The position numbers and the translations under genes were made by a program. DNA of 64,000 nucleotides from assembly GCF_000422465.1 (NCBI RefSeq), contig NZ_KE383844.1:186001-250000 (forward strand), written 5' to 3'. How positions within the stretch are numbered: position 1 is the stretch's first letter; each line of letters opens with the position of its first letter. The notes under the pieces were generated by a model that was not told where the DNA came from, made no database searches, and worked only from the letters and a program-made list of their open reading frames with translations. This stretch comes from Paenibacillus harenae DSM 16969 (lineage in GTDB: Bacteria > Bacillota > Bacilli > Paenibacillales > Paenibacillaceae). Shown here piece by piece: positions 25,487-36,500 of the stretch.

Positions 25487-26752
25487 TTAACGAAGCGCCT
25501 TAGCCGCGATATCCGTACGGTTCTGCTTGCCTTCAAAATCAATCACGCTGACCGCTTCATACGCTCGGGCGCGGGCCTCCGCGATATCGCGGCCGCGGCC
25601 GACAACGCCGAGAACGCGCCCGCCGTTCGTGACGAATTGGCCTTCCTTCTCGGCCGTCCCGGCGTGGAACACCAGCGCGCCCTGCGCCTCGGCTTCTGCC
25701 AGGCCCGTTATGACGCGGCCCTTCGGATACGAAGCCGGGTAACCCTCAGATGCGACAACGACGCAAACCGCCGCTTCGTCGCTCCACCGGATATCCAGCT
25801 GATCCAGTCTGCCGTTAAGCGATGCGATAACAATATCGAGCAGATCGGTCTGCAGCCGCGGCAATACAACCTGCGTCTCCGGGTCGCCCATGCGCGCGTT
25901 GAATTCGATCGTCTTCGGGCCGTCCTTCGTGATCATGAGGCCTGCGAACAATACGCCGCGGAAAGGACGACCTTCGCTAACCATCGCTTTAGCGGTAGGG
26001 ATAATGATGTTCGCGATAGACTCGTCAATAATGGCCTGATCGATATGCGGAAGCGGTGTGTAAGTTCCCATCCCGCCCGTATTCGGACCCTTGTCACCGT
26101 CGAAAATCGGCTTATGATCCTGAGCCGGCACCATCGCCCGCACCGTCTCGCCGTCCACGAAGGCAAGAATGGACATCTCCTGCCCTTCCAGAAATTCTTC
26201 GATGACGATTTGGTTGCCCGCTTCGCCGAACACCTTATCGACCATCGCTTCGCGCAGCGCTTGCTCCGCTTCCTCAAGCGTTGCCGCTACCGTAACGCCT
26301 TTGCCGGCTGCAAGGCCGTCCGCTTTTATGACGATCGGAGCCGTCTGCTCTCGCAGGTAAGCGGAAGCCGATTCATAATCGGTGAACGTCTCGTATTTCG
26401 CTGTCGGGATGTTGTATTTCTTCAGCAGGTTTTTCATGAAGATTTTGCTGCCTTCGATCTCGGCTGCGTTTTTGCGCGGACCGTAGGTCTGGATGCCCTC
26501 TGCTTCGAAGGCATCCACGATGCCGTCCGCAAGCGGGTCATCCGGTCCGACGAATACGAGGTCGACCGACGCGTCCTTCGCGAAACGGATCAGCTCGTCG
26601 AACTGGCTTACCGCGATCGGCACGCACTCGGCAAGCTGCGCGATGCCGGCGTTCCCCGGCGCGCAGAAAACTTCCTTCACCTTCTCGCTCTTCTTCAGCG
26701 CCCAGACAATCGCATGCTCCCGTCCGCCGCCGCCAACTACTAAAATGCGCAT
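25487..26752 (-). CDS. purD: phosphoribosylamine-glycine ligase (GARS)
   Basis: The 421-aa ATP-grasp enzyme has MRILVVGGGGREHAI at the start, FVGPDDPLADGI, KADGLAAGKGVTVA, EEFLEGQEMS, GPNTGGMGTY and FNARMGDPETQ. It ligates glycine to phosphoribosylamine (second step of IMP synthesis). GGGAGG lies 10 nt before the ATG. It is the last gene of the operon, 89 nt after purH. Confidence 0.96.
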   Translation of the reverse strand: MRILVVGGGGREHAIVWALKKSEKVKEVFCAPGNAGIAQLAECVPIAVSQFDELIRFAKDASVDLVFVGPDDPLADGIVDAFEAEGIQTYGPRKNAAEIEGSKIFMKNLLKKYNIPTAKYETFTDYESASAYLREQTAPIVIKADGLAAGKGVTVAATLEEAEQALREAMVDKVFGEAGNQIVIEEFLEGQEMSILAFVDGETVRAMVPAQDHKPIFDGDKGPNTGGMGTYTPLPHIDQAIIDESIANIIIPTAKAMVSEGRPFRGVLFAGLMITKDGPKTIEFNARMGDPETQVVLPRLQTDLLDIVIASLNGRLDQLDIRWSDEAAVCVVVASEGYPASYPKGRVITGLAEAEAQGALVFHAGTAEKEGQFVTNGGRVLGVVGRGRDIAEARARAYEAVSVIDFEGKQNRTDIAAKALR

Positions 26753-26841
26753 ATAAATTCAACCTCCCAAGTTACTCGGTCATTCTCCGCCTTCATCGAT
26801 AAGCTCTGTGCCGTGCCGTGTGGAATTAGTGGGGCAAGGCT

Positions 26842-28389
<1,548 letters not shown>

Positions 28390-28474
28390 GCAATACAACC
28401 TCCTCGTCGTTTTGACCAACCTTTATTTTAACCAAGCTGAAACGCCTATCGGCGTCCTTATTTGAGGACGCAAC

Positions 28475-28745
28475 AGATCTAATTTCCAGATCTAATCGAC
28501 CAGACTTCCGCCTCATGAGCTCATAACCGCCGCATCCGGCGCCATTAGATCTAACTTTTAGATCTAATGAGCCTAAGCCAGCTCATATTAGCGGATTAGA
28601 TCTCATTTCCAGATCTAATCGACCAGACTTCCGCCTCATGAGCTCATAACCGCCGCATCCGGGCGCCATTAGATCTAACTTTTAGATCTAATGAGCCTAA
28701 ACCAGCTCATATTAGCGGATTAGATCTCATTTCCAGATCTAATCG
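28475..28745. repeat. 123/124-bp tandem repeat with TTAGATCTAA palindromes
   Basis: Two full copies of a 123-124-bp unit start at 28475 and 28598, with a third partial copy from 28722. Each unit carries two AGATCT-centred palindromic pairs (AGATCTAATTTCCAGATCT and TTAGATCTAACTTTTAGATC) linked by CGACCAGACTTCCGCCTC-type sequence. Copies differ by only a few bases. The repeat fills the purN-purH gap. A related TTAGATCTAA pair occurs at 50459-50530. Confidence 0.9.
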
Positions 28746-28754
28746 ATCAGCCAA

Positions 28755-29366
28755 CTACCGGCGCACCGTTACGCGCCGTCCATCCAGCGAGACGCGGCCC
28801 TGCGCGATCTTCTGGATGACGGTAGGCAGCAGCGCTTGCTCCGCCGCGTGAATGCGCTCGGCGAGCGAGGCCTCCGTGTCCTCGTCCGCCACCTCCACCG
28901 CGGCCTGCGCGATGATCGGCCCGCTGTCCATGCCGCCGTCCACGTAATGGACGGTAACGCCGGTCAGCTTAACGCCGTACGCCAGCGCTTGGCCGATGCC
29001 GTTCACCCCGGGGAAAGCCGGCAGCAGAGCCGGATGGATATTGATCATCCGGCCGTAATACGGCTCCACAAGCACGGACGTGATGATGCGCATATAACCC
29101 GCCAGCACGATCAGCTCGACGCCGCGCCGTTCCAGCTCGGCGGCAATTTCCGTCTCGTAAGCCTCGCGGGACGGGTATTCCTTCGGCGTGAACAGGAACG
29201 TGTCCACGCCGGCTTCGCGCGCCCGCTCTACGACGGGAGCGGCGGGCCTGTCACAAACAAGAAGCTCGATGGTTACATCGAGCTTCCCCTCCCGCACCGC
29301 TTCCGCGATCGCTTGGAAGTTCGAGCCTTGTCCCGAGGCGAAAACGGCGATGCGAAGCGATCCCAT
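28755..29366 (-). CDS. purN: phosphoribosylglycinamide formyltransferase
   Basis: The 203-aa enzyme has FASGQGSNFQAI at the N-terminus, LAGYMRIIT, the catalytic INIHPALLPAFPG (Asn, His) and HYVDGGMDSGPIIAQ (Asp). It transfers a formyl group from 10-formyl-THF to GAR. Its ATG overlaps the purM stop codon by one base (TAATG). Confidence 0.95.
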   Translation of the reverse strand: MGSLRIAVFASGQGSNFQAIAEAVREGKLDVTIELLVCDRPAAPVVERAREAGVDTFLFTPKEYPSREAYETEIAAELERRGVELIVLAGYMRIITSVLVEPYYGRMINIHPALLPAFPGVNGIGQALAYGVKLTGVTVHYVDGGMDSGPIIAQAAVEVADEDTEASLAERIHAAEQALLPTVIQKIAQGRVSLDGRRVTVRR

Positions 29367-30409
29367 TATACGTCCGCTCCCGTAAACGTCACGATGCGGC
29401 TTCCTTCCGTAACCGTTCCGATACGGTAAGCCTGCTCGCCAAGCTCAGCCGCGATGCGAAGCGCCTCGGCAGCTTGATCGGCCGGAACGACAACCACCAA
29501 TCCGATGCCCATATTGAACGTTGTGAACATATCGCGGTTCGAGATGCCGCCCTTCTGCTGCATCAGCTCAAAAATCGGGAGGATCGGCCACGATCCGTAC
29601 GCGATATCTACGTTAACGCCATCCGGCAGCACGCGCGGAATATTTTCGATAAAGCCGCCGCCCGTAATATGCGCCATGCCTTTCACTTCCACCTGCTCAA
29701 TCAGCTTCAGCGCCGATTTCACATAGATGCGAGTCGGCTCGAGCAGAACGCCGCCAAGCTTCGCGCCGCCAAGCTCGTCAAGCTGCTGATCCAGCGTGTA
29801 ACCCGCTTCTTCGAGCAGCAAGCGGCGTACAAGCGAGAAGCCGTTGCTGTGAATGCCGCTGGAGGCAACACCGATGACCGCGTCGCCGGCCGCAATCGTG
29901 GAACCGTCGATCATTTTTTTCTTATCGACGATACCGACCGTGAAGCCCGCGATATCATACTCGCCGGCTGCGTACATCCCCGGCATCTCTGCCGTCTCGC
30001 CGCCGATCAGGGAACAGCCCGCCTGCACGCAGCCCTCCGAAATACCGGCGACGATCGCTTCGATTTTCTCCGGCACAACCTTGTCGCATGCCAGGTAATC
30101 GAGGAAGAACAACGGCTCCGCGCCCTGTACGATAATATCGTTCACGCACATCGCAACGGCATCAATGCCGATCGTGTCATGCTTGTCCATGGCAAAAGCA
30201 AGCTTCAGCTTCGTGCCGACGCCGTCCGTACCGGATACAAGCACAGGCTCCTCGTACTTGTCCTTGTTCAGGCTGAATAGTCCGCCGAAGCCGCCCAGCT
30301 CCGCCAGCACCTCGGGGCGGTAAGTCCGCTTCACGTGTTTTTTCATCCGTTCAACCGCTTCGTTACCAGCCGCAATATCGACGCCGGCTTTTTTGTACGC
30401 TTCTGACAC
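29366..30409 (-). CDS. purM: phosphoribosylformylglycinamidine cyclo-ligase (AIRS)
   Basis: The 347-aa PurM-fold enzyme has VSGTDGVGTKLKLA, IGIDAVAMCVNDIIVQGAEPLFF, IGGETAEMPGMY and HITGGGFIENIPRVL. It closes the imidazole ring of AIR. It overlaps purN and follows purF by about 97 nt. Confidence 0.95.
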   Translation of the reverse strand: MSEAYKKAGVDIAAGNEAVERMKKHVKRTYRPEVLAELGGFGGLFSLNKDKYEEPVLVSGTDGVGTKLKLAFAMDKHDTIGIDAVAMCVNDIIVQGAEPLFFLDYLACDKVVPEKIEAIVAGISEGCVQAGCSLIGGETAEMPGMYAAGEYDIAGFTVGIVDKKKMIDGSTIAAGDAVIGVASSGIHSNGFSLVRRLLLEEAGYTLDQQLDELGGAKLGGVLLEPTRIYVKSALKLIEQVEVKGMAHITGGGFIENIPRVLPDGVNVDIAYGSWPILPIFELMQQKGGISNRDMFTTFNMGIGLVVVVPADQAAEALRIAAELGEQAYRIGTVTEGSRIVTFTGADV

Positions 30410-30506
30410 TCTCGGTCAACTCCTTAAAATTTTCTGCGGGCCGAAACGCCGTGCGCCGTCCCGTCCATACGGAGGCGTATATTCGTTTCGCTGTGCCCGC
30501 TTATGA

Positions 30507-31988
30507 TTAACAGCTGCAGCTCTTATCCGACTCTTCGTTAACCGGCGTTGGATAATCGTTATTGAAACAAGCCAGACACATGCCGCGATTATACGCGCCG
30601 TCATTGCCGCCAACTGCTTCAATAAAGCCCTCGTCGCTCAAAAAGGATAATGAATCCGCATTAATCTGCTTCCGGATTTCTTCAACCGTCCGGGAGGAAG
30701 CAATCAGCTCCTTGCGGTCGGGCGTGTCGATGCCGTAATAGCAAGGGTTCTTGAACGGCGGCGACGTAATCCGCACATGCACCTCGGTCGCGCCAGCTTC
30801 GCGAAGCAGAGTGACGATACGAAGCGAGGTCGTGCCGCGAACGATCGAGTCGTCAATCATCACGACGCGTTTGCCTTCCACCACCTTGCGGACGGCGGAC
30901 AGCTTCATCTTCACGCCTTTCTCGCGCAGCTCCTGGGAAGGCTGAATAAAGGTCCGGCCGGTATATTTATTCTTGATAAGTCCAAGCTCATACGGAATGC
31001 CGGTCTGCTCCGCATAACCGATCGCCGCCGAGATGCTCGAATCGGGCACGCCCGTTACGATATCCGCGTCGACGAACGATTCCTGCGCCAGCTGGCGACC
31101 CATCCGTTTGCGGGCCGAATGAATGTTAATGCCGTTAATATCACTGTCGGGCCGGGCAAAATAAATGTATTCCATCGCGCATGTCGCGCGGCGCTCCACC
31201 TCGGCATAACGATCCTGGCGCATGCCGTCCGCGTCGAAAATAAGCAGCTCGCCCGGCTGTACGTCACGCTCATACTCCGCGCCGATCGTCTCAAAAGCGC
31301 AGGACTCCGACGAGAAAACGTAGCCCTCGCCGATACGGCCCATCACGAGCGGACGAAGGCCGTTCGGATCGGACGCGACAAGCAGCTTGTCGTTCGTCAT
31401 GATCAGGAAAGCGAATCCCCCGATAATACGCTGCAGCGCTTCCTTCGCAGCCGTCTCGAAATCCTTCGACGAGCGGGCGATCAAATGCGCGATAACCTCC
31501 GTGTCGCTTGATGTTTGGAAGATCGAGCCCGACATTTCCAGCTCTTTGCGAATTTCGGGCGCATTCACGATGTTGCCGTTCGTCGCGACCGCAAGGTCGC
31601 CGTCTCTATAGCGGAAAATAAGCGGCTGCGCGTTGGCGAGCTTGCTTTCTCCCGCCGTCGAATAGCGGACATGGCCGATTGCGCGGTCTCCCGCCAGCAT
31701 GTCCAGCTTCTCCTTGTCGAACACTTCCTTCACAAGGCCCATGCCGCGGTGATACGCGAACTTTTTGTCGTTCTTCGTATCGACCGTGCAGATGCCCGCG
31801 CTTTCCTCGCCGCGGTGCTGCAGCGCATGAAGGCCGTAATAGGAGAGATTCGACGCCTCGGGGAGATTGAACACCCCGAATACGCCGCATTCCTCGCGCA
31901 ATTTATCAAAAATATCGTCACGGCCGATGCCTTCGTTATAGTGGTCTCCCGTCCACAGCACAGGCTCCTGTCTTATTTCATCAGACAT
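30507..31988 (-). CDS. purF: amidophosphoribosyltransferase (PurF)
   Basis: The 493-aa protein has a propeptide of about 33 residues before the catalytic Cys (REE-CGVFGVF). A glutaminase domain follows (HALQHRGEESAGI, RYSTAGESKLANAQP, TNGNIVN), then the phosphoribosyltransferase domain with PRPP loop RVVMIDDSIVRGTTS. Fe-S ligand cysteines sit in CAMEYIYF, NPCYYG and GMCLACF. It commits PRPP to purine synthesis. The gene overlaps the purL 3' end by 16 nt. Confidence 0.96.
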   Translation of the reverse strand: MSDEIRQEPVLWTGDHYNEGIGRDDIFDKLREECGVFGVFNLPEASNLSYYGLHALQHRGEESAGICTVDTKNDKKFAYHRGMGLVKEVFDKEKLDMLAGDRAIGHVRYSTAGESKLANAQPLIFRYRDGDLAVATNGNIVNAPEIRKELEMSGSIFQTSSDTEVIAHLIARSSKDFETAAKEALQRIIGGFAFLIMTNDKLLVASDPNGLRPLVMGRIGEGYVFSSESCAFETIGAEYERDVQPGELLIFDADGMRQDRYAEVERRATCAMEYIYFARPDSDINGINIHSARKRMGRQLAQESFVDADIVTGVPDSSISAAIGYAEQTGIPYELGLIKNKYTGRTFIQPSQELREKGVKMKLSAVRKVVEGKRVVMIDDSIVRGTTSLRIVTLLREAGATEVHVRITSPPFKNPCYYGIDTPDRKELIASSRTVEEIRKQINADSLSFLSDEGFIEAVGGNDGAYNRGMCLACFNNDYPTPVNEESDKSCSC

Positions 31989-34216
31989 GGAATCGCATCC
32001 TTCCAGACCTTCTCCAGTTGTTGTACCGGCGCCTGAATGCCGGCTTTTCCATTGACGCTGATGGTCAGGCTTCTGCCTTTAACCGATCCGATCGCCGCAT
32101 TGGCCACGCCTTGCCCGGTGAGCCATGCTTGCAGCTCCGCCGCTTGCTCCGGCTTAGCCGACAGCAGGATGCGGGACTGCGATTCGCTGAATAACAGATG
32201 GTCCGCCCGCAGATCGGACGTCAGCGAGACTTCCGCCCCGAGGCGCCCGCTGATGCAGGACTCGGCAACCGCTGCCGCGATTCCGCCTTCGGACAAGTCA
32301 TGCGCCGAAGCGACGAGACCCTTCTGGATCGCGCCAAGCACCGCGCCTTGTACTTTTTTCTCCGTTGCCAGATCGATGACCGGCGGACGGCCGCTTGCCG
32401 CGCCTTCCAGCACGTATTGCAGCTCGCTGCCGCCAAGCTCCGCTTTCGTCTCGCCGACGAGAATGATAACGTCGCCTTCCGCTTTGAAGCCTTGCGTCGT
32501 AATGTGATCAATATCATGCACGAGACCGACCATGCCGATAACCGGCGTCGGGTAGATCGCGCCCTTCGCGTTCTCGTTGTACAAGCTCACGTTGCCGCCG
32601 ATAACCGGCGTATTCAGCGTCACGCAAGCTTCGGACATGCCGTCCGCCGCTTTCTCGAGCTGCCAGAATACTTCCGGCTTCTCCGGATTGCCGAAGTTCA
32701 GGTTATCCGTAACGGCGAGAGGCTCGGCGCCGGAGCAGATAATGTTGCGCGCAGCCTCGGCCACCGCGATGCGTCCGCCTACTTCCGGATCCAAATAGAC
32801 GTAACGGCCGTTACAGTCCGTCGTCATCGCAAGCGCCTTGCGCGTGCCGCGGATCGTCACAACTGCCGCATCGGAGCCTGGTTGAACGGCCGTCGATGTG
32901 CGAACCATGTAGTCATATTGATTGTAGACCCACTCTTTGCTAGCGACCGTAGGGGAAGCAAGCACTTTCTCGAGAGCGCCGGTCAGGTCGGTTACTTCCG
33001 CAAAAGCCGCCGTGTCGACCGCAGCGTTTTCGCTGTAGTATGCAGGCTCCTTCGAAGGCTTCTCGTATACCGGACACTCGTCTACGAGCGCTTTAACCGG
33101 CATATCGGCTACCTGTTCCCCTTTGTGGAACAAGCGGAGACGTCCGTCATCGGTTACTTTGCCTACTTTGGCGCAAATAATGCCCCAACGCTCAAAAATT
33201 TCCTTCGCCTGCTCCTCATGGTGCGGCTCCACGACGAAGAGCATGCGCTCTTGCGACTCGGAAAGCATCATTTCGTAAGGCGTCATATCCGTCTCGCGCT
33301 GCGGCACCTCGTCAAGGTACAGCTCAAGGCCGTTGCCCGCCTTGGATGCCATCTCCGCGCTGGAGCAGGTAAGGCCCGCCGCACCCATATCCTGAATGCC
33401 AAGCACGATGCCGGAATCGATCAGCTCAAGCGTCGCTTCCATAACCAGCTTCTCCATGAACGGGTCGCCGACTTGCACCGCGGTGCGTTTCTCTTCGGAT
33501 TCTTCCGACAATTCGACGGAAGCGAAGGTCGCGCCGTGAATGCCGTCGCGGCCGGTTGCGGGGCCAACGTAAAATACCGGGTTGCCTACCCCTTTCGCCA
33601 CGCCGCGCTGAATTTTATCGTGATCGATGAGGCCGACGCACATCGCGTTAACGAGCGGATTGCCCTCATAGCTTTCGTCGAACATCACCTCGCCCGCAAC
33701 CGTCGGGATCCCGATGCAGTTGCCGTAACCCGCGATGCCGCTGACGACATGCTCGAACAAATATTTGACGCGTTCATTCTCAAGGTTGCCAAAGCGCAAG
33801 CTGTTCAGCAGAGCGATCGGACGCGCGCCCATGGAGAAAATATCGCGGATAATGCCGCCGACGCCGGTCGCCGCTCCTTGATAAGGCTCAACCGCCGAAG
33901 GATGGTTATGCGATTCGATTTTGAAAACGACCGCCTGGTTGTCGCCAATATCGACGATGCCCGCGCCTTCGCCGGGACCCATCAGGACGCGAGGGCCCGT
34001 GACGGGGAACTTTTTCAGAATCGGCTTGGAGTTCTTATAGGAGCAGTGCTCCGACCACATGACGCTGAAAACGCCAATCTCCGTATAGTTCGGCTTACGG
34101 CCCAGAAACCCGCAAATAAGCTCATATTCATAATCGGATACGCCAAATTGGCTGTAAATCTTCTGATCGGCAATTTGCTCCGCCGTCGGTTCCTTAGCCG
34201 TTAACTGCTGCGCCAT
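31973..34216 (-). CDS. purL: FGAM synthase, large subunit
   Basis: The 747-aa small-type PurL (no fused glutaminase) has KIYSQFGVSDYEYELI, SVMWSEHCSYKNSK, FKIESHNHPSAVEPYQGAATGVGG and two PurM-like halves. It works with PurQ and PurS to convert FGAR to FGAM. The start is the ATG 6 nt after GGAGGG; a longer frame starts within the ribosome binding site region. It overlaps purQ by 23 nt. Confidence 0.96.
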   Translation of the reverse strand: MAQQLTAKEPTAEQIADQKIYSQFGVSDYEYELICGFLGRKPNYTEIGVFSVMWSEHCSYKNSKPILKKFPVTGPRVLMGPGEGAGIVDIGDNQAVVFKIESHNHPSAVEPYQGAATGVGGIIRDIFSMGARPIALLNSLRFGNLENERVKYLFEHVVSGIAGYGNCIGIPTVAGEVMFDESYEGNPLVNAMCVGLIDHDKIQRGVAKGVGNPVFYVGPATGRDGIHGATFASVELSEESEEKRTAVQVGDPFMEKLVMEATLELIDSGIVLGIQDMGAAGLTCSSAEMASKAGNGLELYLDEVPQRETDMTPYEMMLSESQERMLFVVEPHHEEQAKEIFERWGIICAKVGKVTDDGRLRLFHKGEQVADMPVKALVDECPVYEKPSKEPAYYSENAAVDTAAFAEVTDLTGALEKVLASPTVASKEWVYNQYDYMVRTSTAVQPGSDAAVVTIRGTRKALAMTTDCNGRYVYLDPEVGGRIAVAEAARNIICSGAEPLAVTDNLNFGNPEKPEVFWQLEKAADGMSEACVTLNTPVIGGNVSLYNENAKGAIYPTPVIGMVGLVHDIDHITTQGFKAEGDVIILVGETKAELGGSELQYVLEGAASGRPPVIDLATEKKVQGAVLGAIQKGLVASAHDLSEGGIAAAVAESCISGRLGAEVSLTSDLRADHLLFSESQSRILLSAKPEQAAELQAWLTGQGVANAAIGSVKGRSLTISVNGKAGIQAPVQQLEKVWKDAIPCLMK

Positions 34217-34889
34217 GTTGTTCCCTCCATGCATTCAAAATCGATGTAAACATCCGTTTGCCGTCTTCCGAGCCCAGCAGTTGATCGATCGCGCGCTCCG
34301 GATGAGGCATCATGCCGACGACGTTGCCCGCTTTGTTGCTGATGCCGGCGATATTTTCAACCGAACCGTTCGGATTCGTGTCGCCCGCGTAGCGGAATAC
34401 GATCTGATTGTTCGCTTTAAGCTCGGCAAGCGTTGTGTCGTCGCAGAAGTAATTGCCCTCGCCGTGCGCGATCGGAATGTTGATCATTTCGCCTTTCGAA
34501 TACTGATTCGTGAAGGCGGTTGTGTTGTTCGCCACTTCAAGCTGCTCCTGCTGGCATACGAATTTCAGTCCGTTGTTGCGGATCAATGCGCCGGGCAGAA
34601 GGCCCGCTTCCGTCAAAATCTGAAAACCGTTGCAAATGCCAAGAATATACTTACCGGCTTCCGCCGCCTTTTTCACTTCGTTCATAACCGATGCGAATTG
34701 GGCGATCGCGCCGCAGCGCAAGTAATCGCCGTAAGAGAAGCCGCCCGGAACGAGAATGGCGTCATACGCGGACAGGTCCGTTGCCGTATGCCATACATAG
34801 TCGACGGATTGCCCGATCGTGTCTTCAACGGCTTTGAAGCAGTCTATATCGCAGTTAGAGCCGGGAAATACGAGTACCGCAAACTTCAT
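34194..34889 (-). CDS. purQ: FGAM synthase, glutaminase subunit
   Basis: The 231-aa class I glutamine amidotransferase has FAVLVFPGSNCDID, LGICNGFQILTE (nucleophile Cys) and MMPHPERAID (catalytic His). It feeds ammonia to PurL. Start ATG after GGAGGGAT (the ORF extends seven codons further upstream without a site). PurS ends 4 nt before it. Confidence 0.96.
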   Translation of the reverse strand: MKFAVLVFPGSNCDIDCFKAVEDTIGQSVDYVWHTATDLSAYDAILVPGGFSYGDYLRCGAIAQFASVMNEVKKAAEAGKYILGICNGFQILTEAGLLPGALIRNNGLKFVCQQEQLEVANNTTAFTNQYSKGEMINIPIAHGEGNYFCDDTTLAELKANNQIVFRYAGDTNPNGSVENIAGISNKAGNVVGMMPHPERAIDQLLGSEDGKRMFTSILNAWREQHGAAVNG

Positions 34890-34893
34890 CGCC

Positions 34894-35136
34894 TTATCCC
34901 TCCAGTTCAAATCGGAAGTCTTCTACAACCGTGTTCGCGAACAGCTTCTCGCACATCGCTTTGACGCGTGTCTCCGCTTCCGCGCGATCGTTCGTATCCA
35001 GCTCGACTTCCAGATATTTGCCGATGCGCACTTTTTCGACTTCGTTGAAGCCGAGCGAGTGCAGCGCACCTTGTACAGCTGTTCCTTGCGGATCTAAAAC
35101 GTTTTGCTTGATAGTGACGTAGACGGTTGCCTTCAT
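34894..35136 (-). CDS. purS: FGAM synthase, small bridging subunit
   Basis: The 80-aa protein has the PurS pattern: KATVYVTIKQNVLDPQGTAV at the N-terminus, then LGFNEVEKVRIGKYLEVEL and MCEKLFANTVVEDF. PurS dimers hold PurQ against PurL. The start follows AGGAGG by 7 nt. The ORF frame runs much further upstream, but that part belongs to the repeat-bearing spacer. Confidence 0.95.
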   Translation of the reverse strand: MKATVYVTIKQNVLDPQGTAVQGALHSLGFNEVEKVRIGKYLEVELDTNDRAEAETRVKAMCEKLFANTVVEDFRFELEG

Positions 35137-35588
35137 AGTAGCCTCCTGGAAAATGGGTTTTTCTCGGTAGTTAGTTTGCTGAAAATGCATGGTCGCGCGG
35201 GCGCGGGAGTGTATGCCTGCGTCGCATTCGAAGCCGGGAAAATTTGATTGCGCGCGCTGCGGTAATTTCCCGGACTTCAAGATGCGATCGCTGCCGCTCT
35301 CCGGCAGACACTTCCCGCTCTCCGCGCTCTCGCATTTTCACAAAATAACTCGCGAGGTTGGTCGGTGAAGCAAAGGTACAGCCGCGCTTGGCAGCTGGCT
35401 GCGATTTTTTTGGATGCAGCGGCTTTGCCGCCTTCCGTCTGCTTTTGGAACGAGCGCTGGGCGGCTCGTCTGTTCGTTATGCAATAACGGTAATTTCTGG
35501 CGTTATTTCTGCTGAAGCGCAAGGTTACTGGCGAATAGCGGTAATTTCTAATGTTATTATGCCTATTTCGGCGTCTGGCGGAAATATT
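35137..35588. other. 452-bp spacer within the purine operon, with short repeats
   Basis: I see no gene with a ribosome binding site here. Two copies of a 25-30-bp motif (CGGTAATTTCTGGCGTTATT near 35489 and GCGGTAATTTCTAATGTTAT near 35539) lie close to purC. The rest is GC-rich with no clear ORF. Being inside an operon, it must be transcribed through. Confidence 0.5.
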
Positions 35589-36485
35589 CTATAGTTCGGC
35601 GCCAGTCAAGCGGCGGTAGATGTCGCGGTAGCGGGCCGTTGTTTCAGCAACTACGGAATCGGGCAACGGAGCCGGCTTGCTGTCGCGGTCCCAATCGGAG
35701 CCGAGCAGATAGGTGCGCACCGGTTCTTTGTCCATGCTGTCGATTTCGATGTCATAAGCATAGTTCGCCTCCGCCCAGAAACGGGAAGAGTCCGGCGTAA
35801 ATATTTCATCGATGAGAATCACTTTGCCGTCGATAAGTCCGAATTCGAATTTGCAATCGGCGAGAATAATGCCATGCTCCGCGCAATAACCGTGCGCGAA
35901 TTCGTAAAGCTTGATGCTCCGGTCGCGAAGTTCCTCAGCGAGCTCTGCGCCGACCATTTCGGCCATCTTCCCGAACGGAATGTCCTCGTCATGGCCGATG
36001 TCATTCTTCGCCGCCGGCGTGAAGATCGGCGATGGGAAACGTTCGTTTTTGCGCATGCCTGCCGGAAGCCCGATGCCGTTAATCGCCGACGTCTGCTGGT
36101 ATTGTCTCCAGCCGCCGCCCGTGATATAGCCCCGGACGACGCATTCGATGTCGATGCGTTCCGCTTTGCGCGTCACCATGATGCGGTTCTTGAGCAGCTC
36201 GGGCTCCGTTACAAGGCCGCCCAGCTTCTCCACGTCGGTATGAACCACGTGATTCGGTTGAATATCGGCCGTTTGCTCGAACCAGTACGCCGACAGGCGG
36301 TTCAGTACGTTTCCTTTGTCCGGCACCGCCGGGTCCAGCACATAGTCGAATGCCGAGATCCGGTCGGTCACGACGATCAGGAAATGCTCGCCCAGATCGT
36401 AAAGCTCGCGTACCTTGCCCTTATAAATCAGCGGAGCCTTAATATAATCGACGGCCGTCGATAAAGCTTGCGGTTGTGCGCTCAT
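35589..36485 (-). CDS. purC: SAICAR synthetase
   Basis: The 298-aa enzyme has LIYKGKVRELYDLGE, VVTDRISAFDYV, NRLSAYWF, ECVVRGYITGGGWR and LIDEIFTPDSSRFW. It adds aspartate to CAIR. This is the longer, Bacillales/yeast-like version (about 300 aa). GGGGAGG lies before the ATG. It follows purB by 15 nt. Confidence 0.95.
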   Translation of the reverse strand: MSAQPQALSTAVDYIKAPLIYKGKVRELYDLGEHFLIVVTDRISAFDYVLDPAVPDKGNVLNRLSAYWFEQTADIQPNHVVHTDVEKLGGLVTEPELLKNRIMVTRKAERIDIECVVRGYITGGGWRQYQQTSAINGIGLPAGMRKNERFPSPIFTPAAKNDIGHDEDIPFGKMAEMVGAELAEELRDRSIKLYEFAHGYCAEHGIILADCKFEFGLIDGKVILIDEIFTPDSSRFWAEANYAYDIEIDSMDKEPVRTYLLGSDWDRDSKPAPLPDSVVAETTARYRDIYRRLTGAEL

Positions 36486-36500
36486 CCGGCTTTCCTCCCC

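Noticed and set aside
25637..26743. Plus-strand frame opposite purD (368 codons)
   Set aside because: Antisense shadow, without ribosome binding site or recognisable domain.
32198..34204. Long plus-strand frame (668 codons) opposite purL
   Set aside because: It is the antisense shadow of a high-GC gene; no start site or motif, and the purL assignment is certain.
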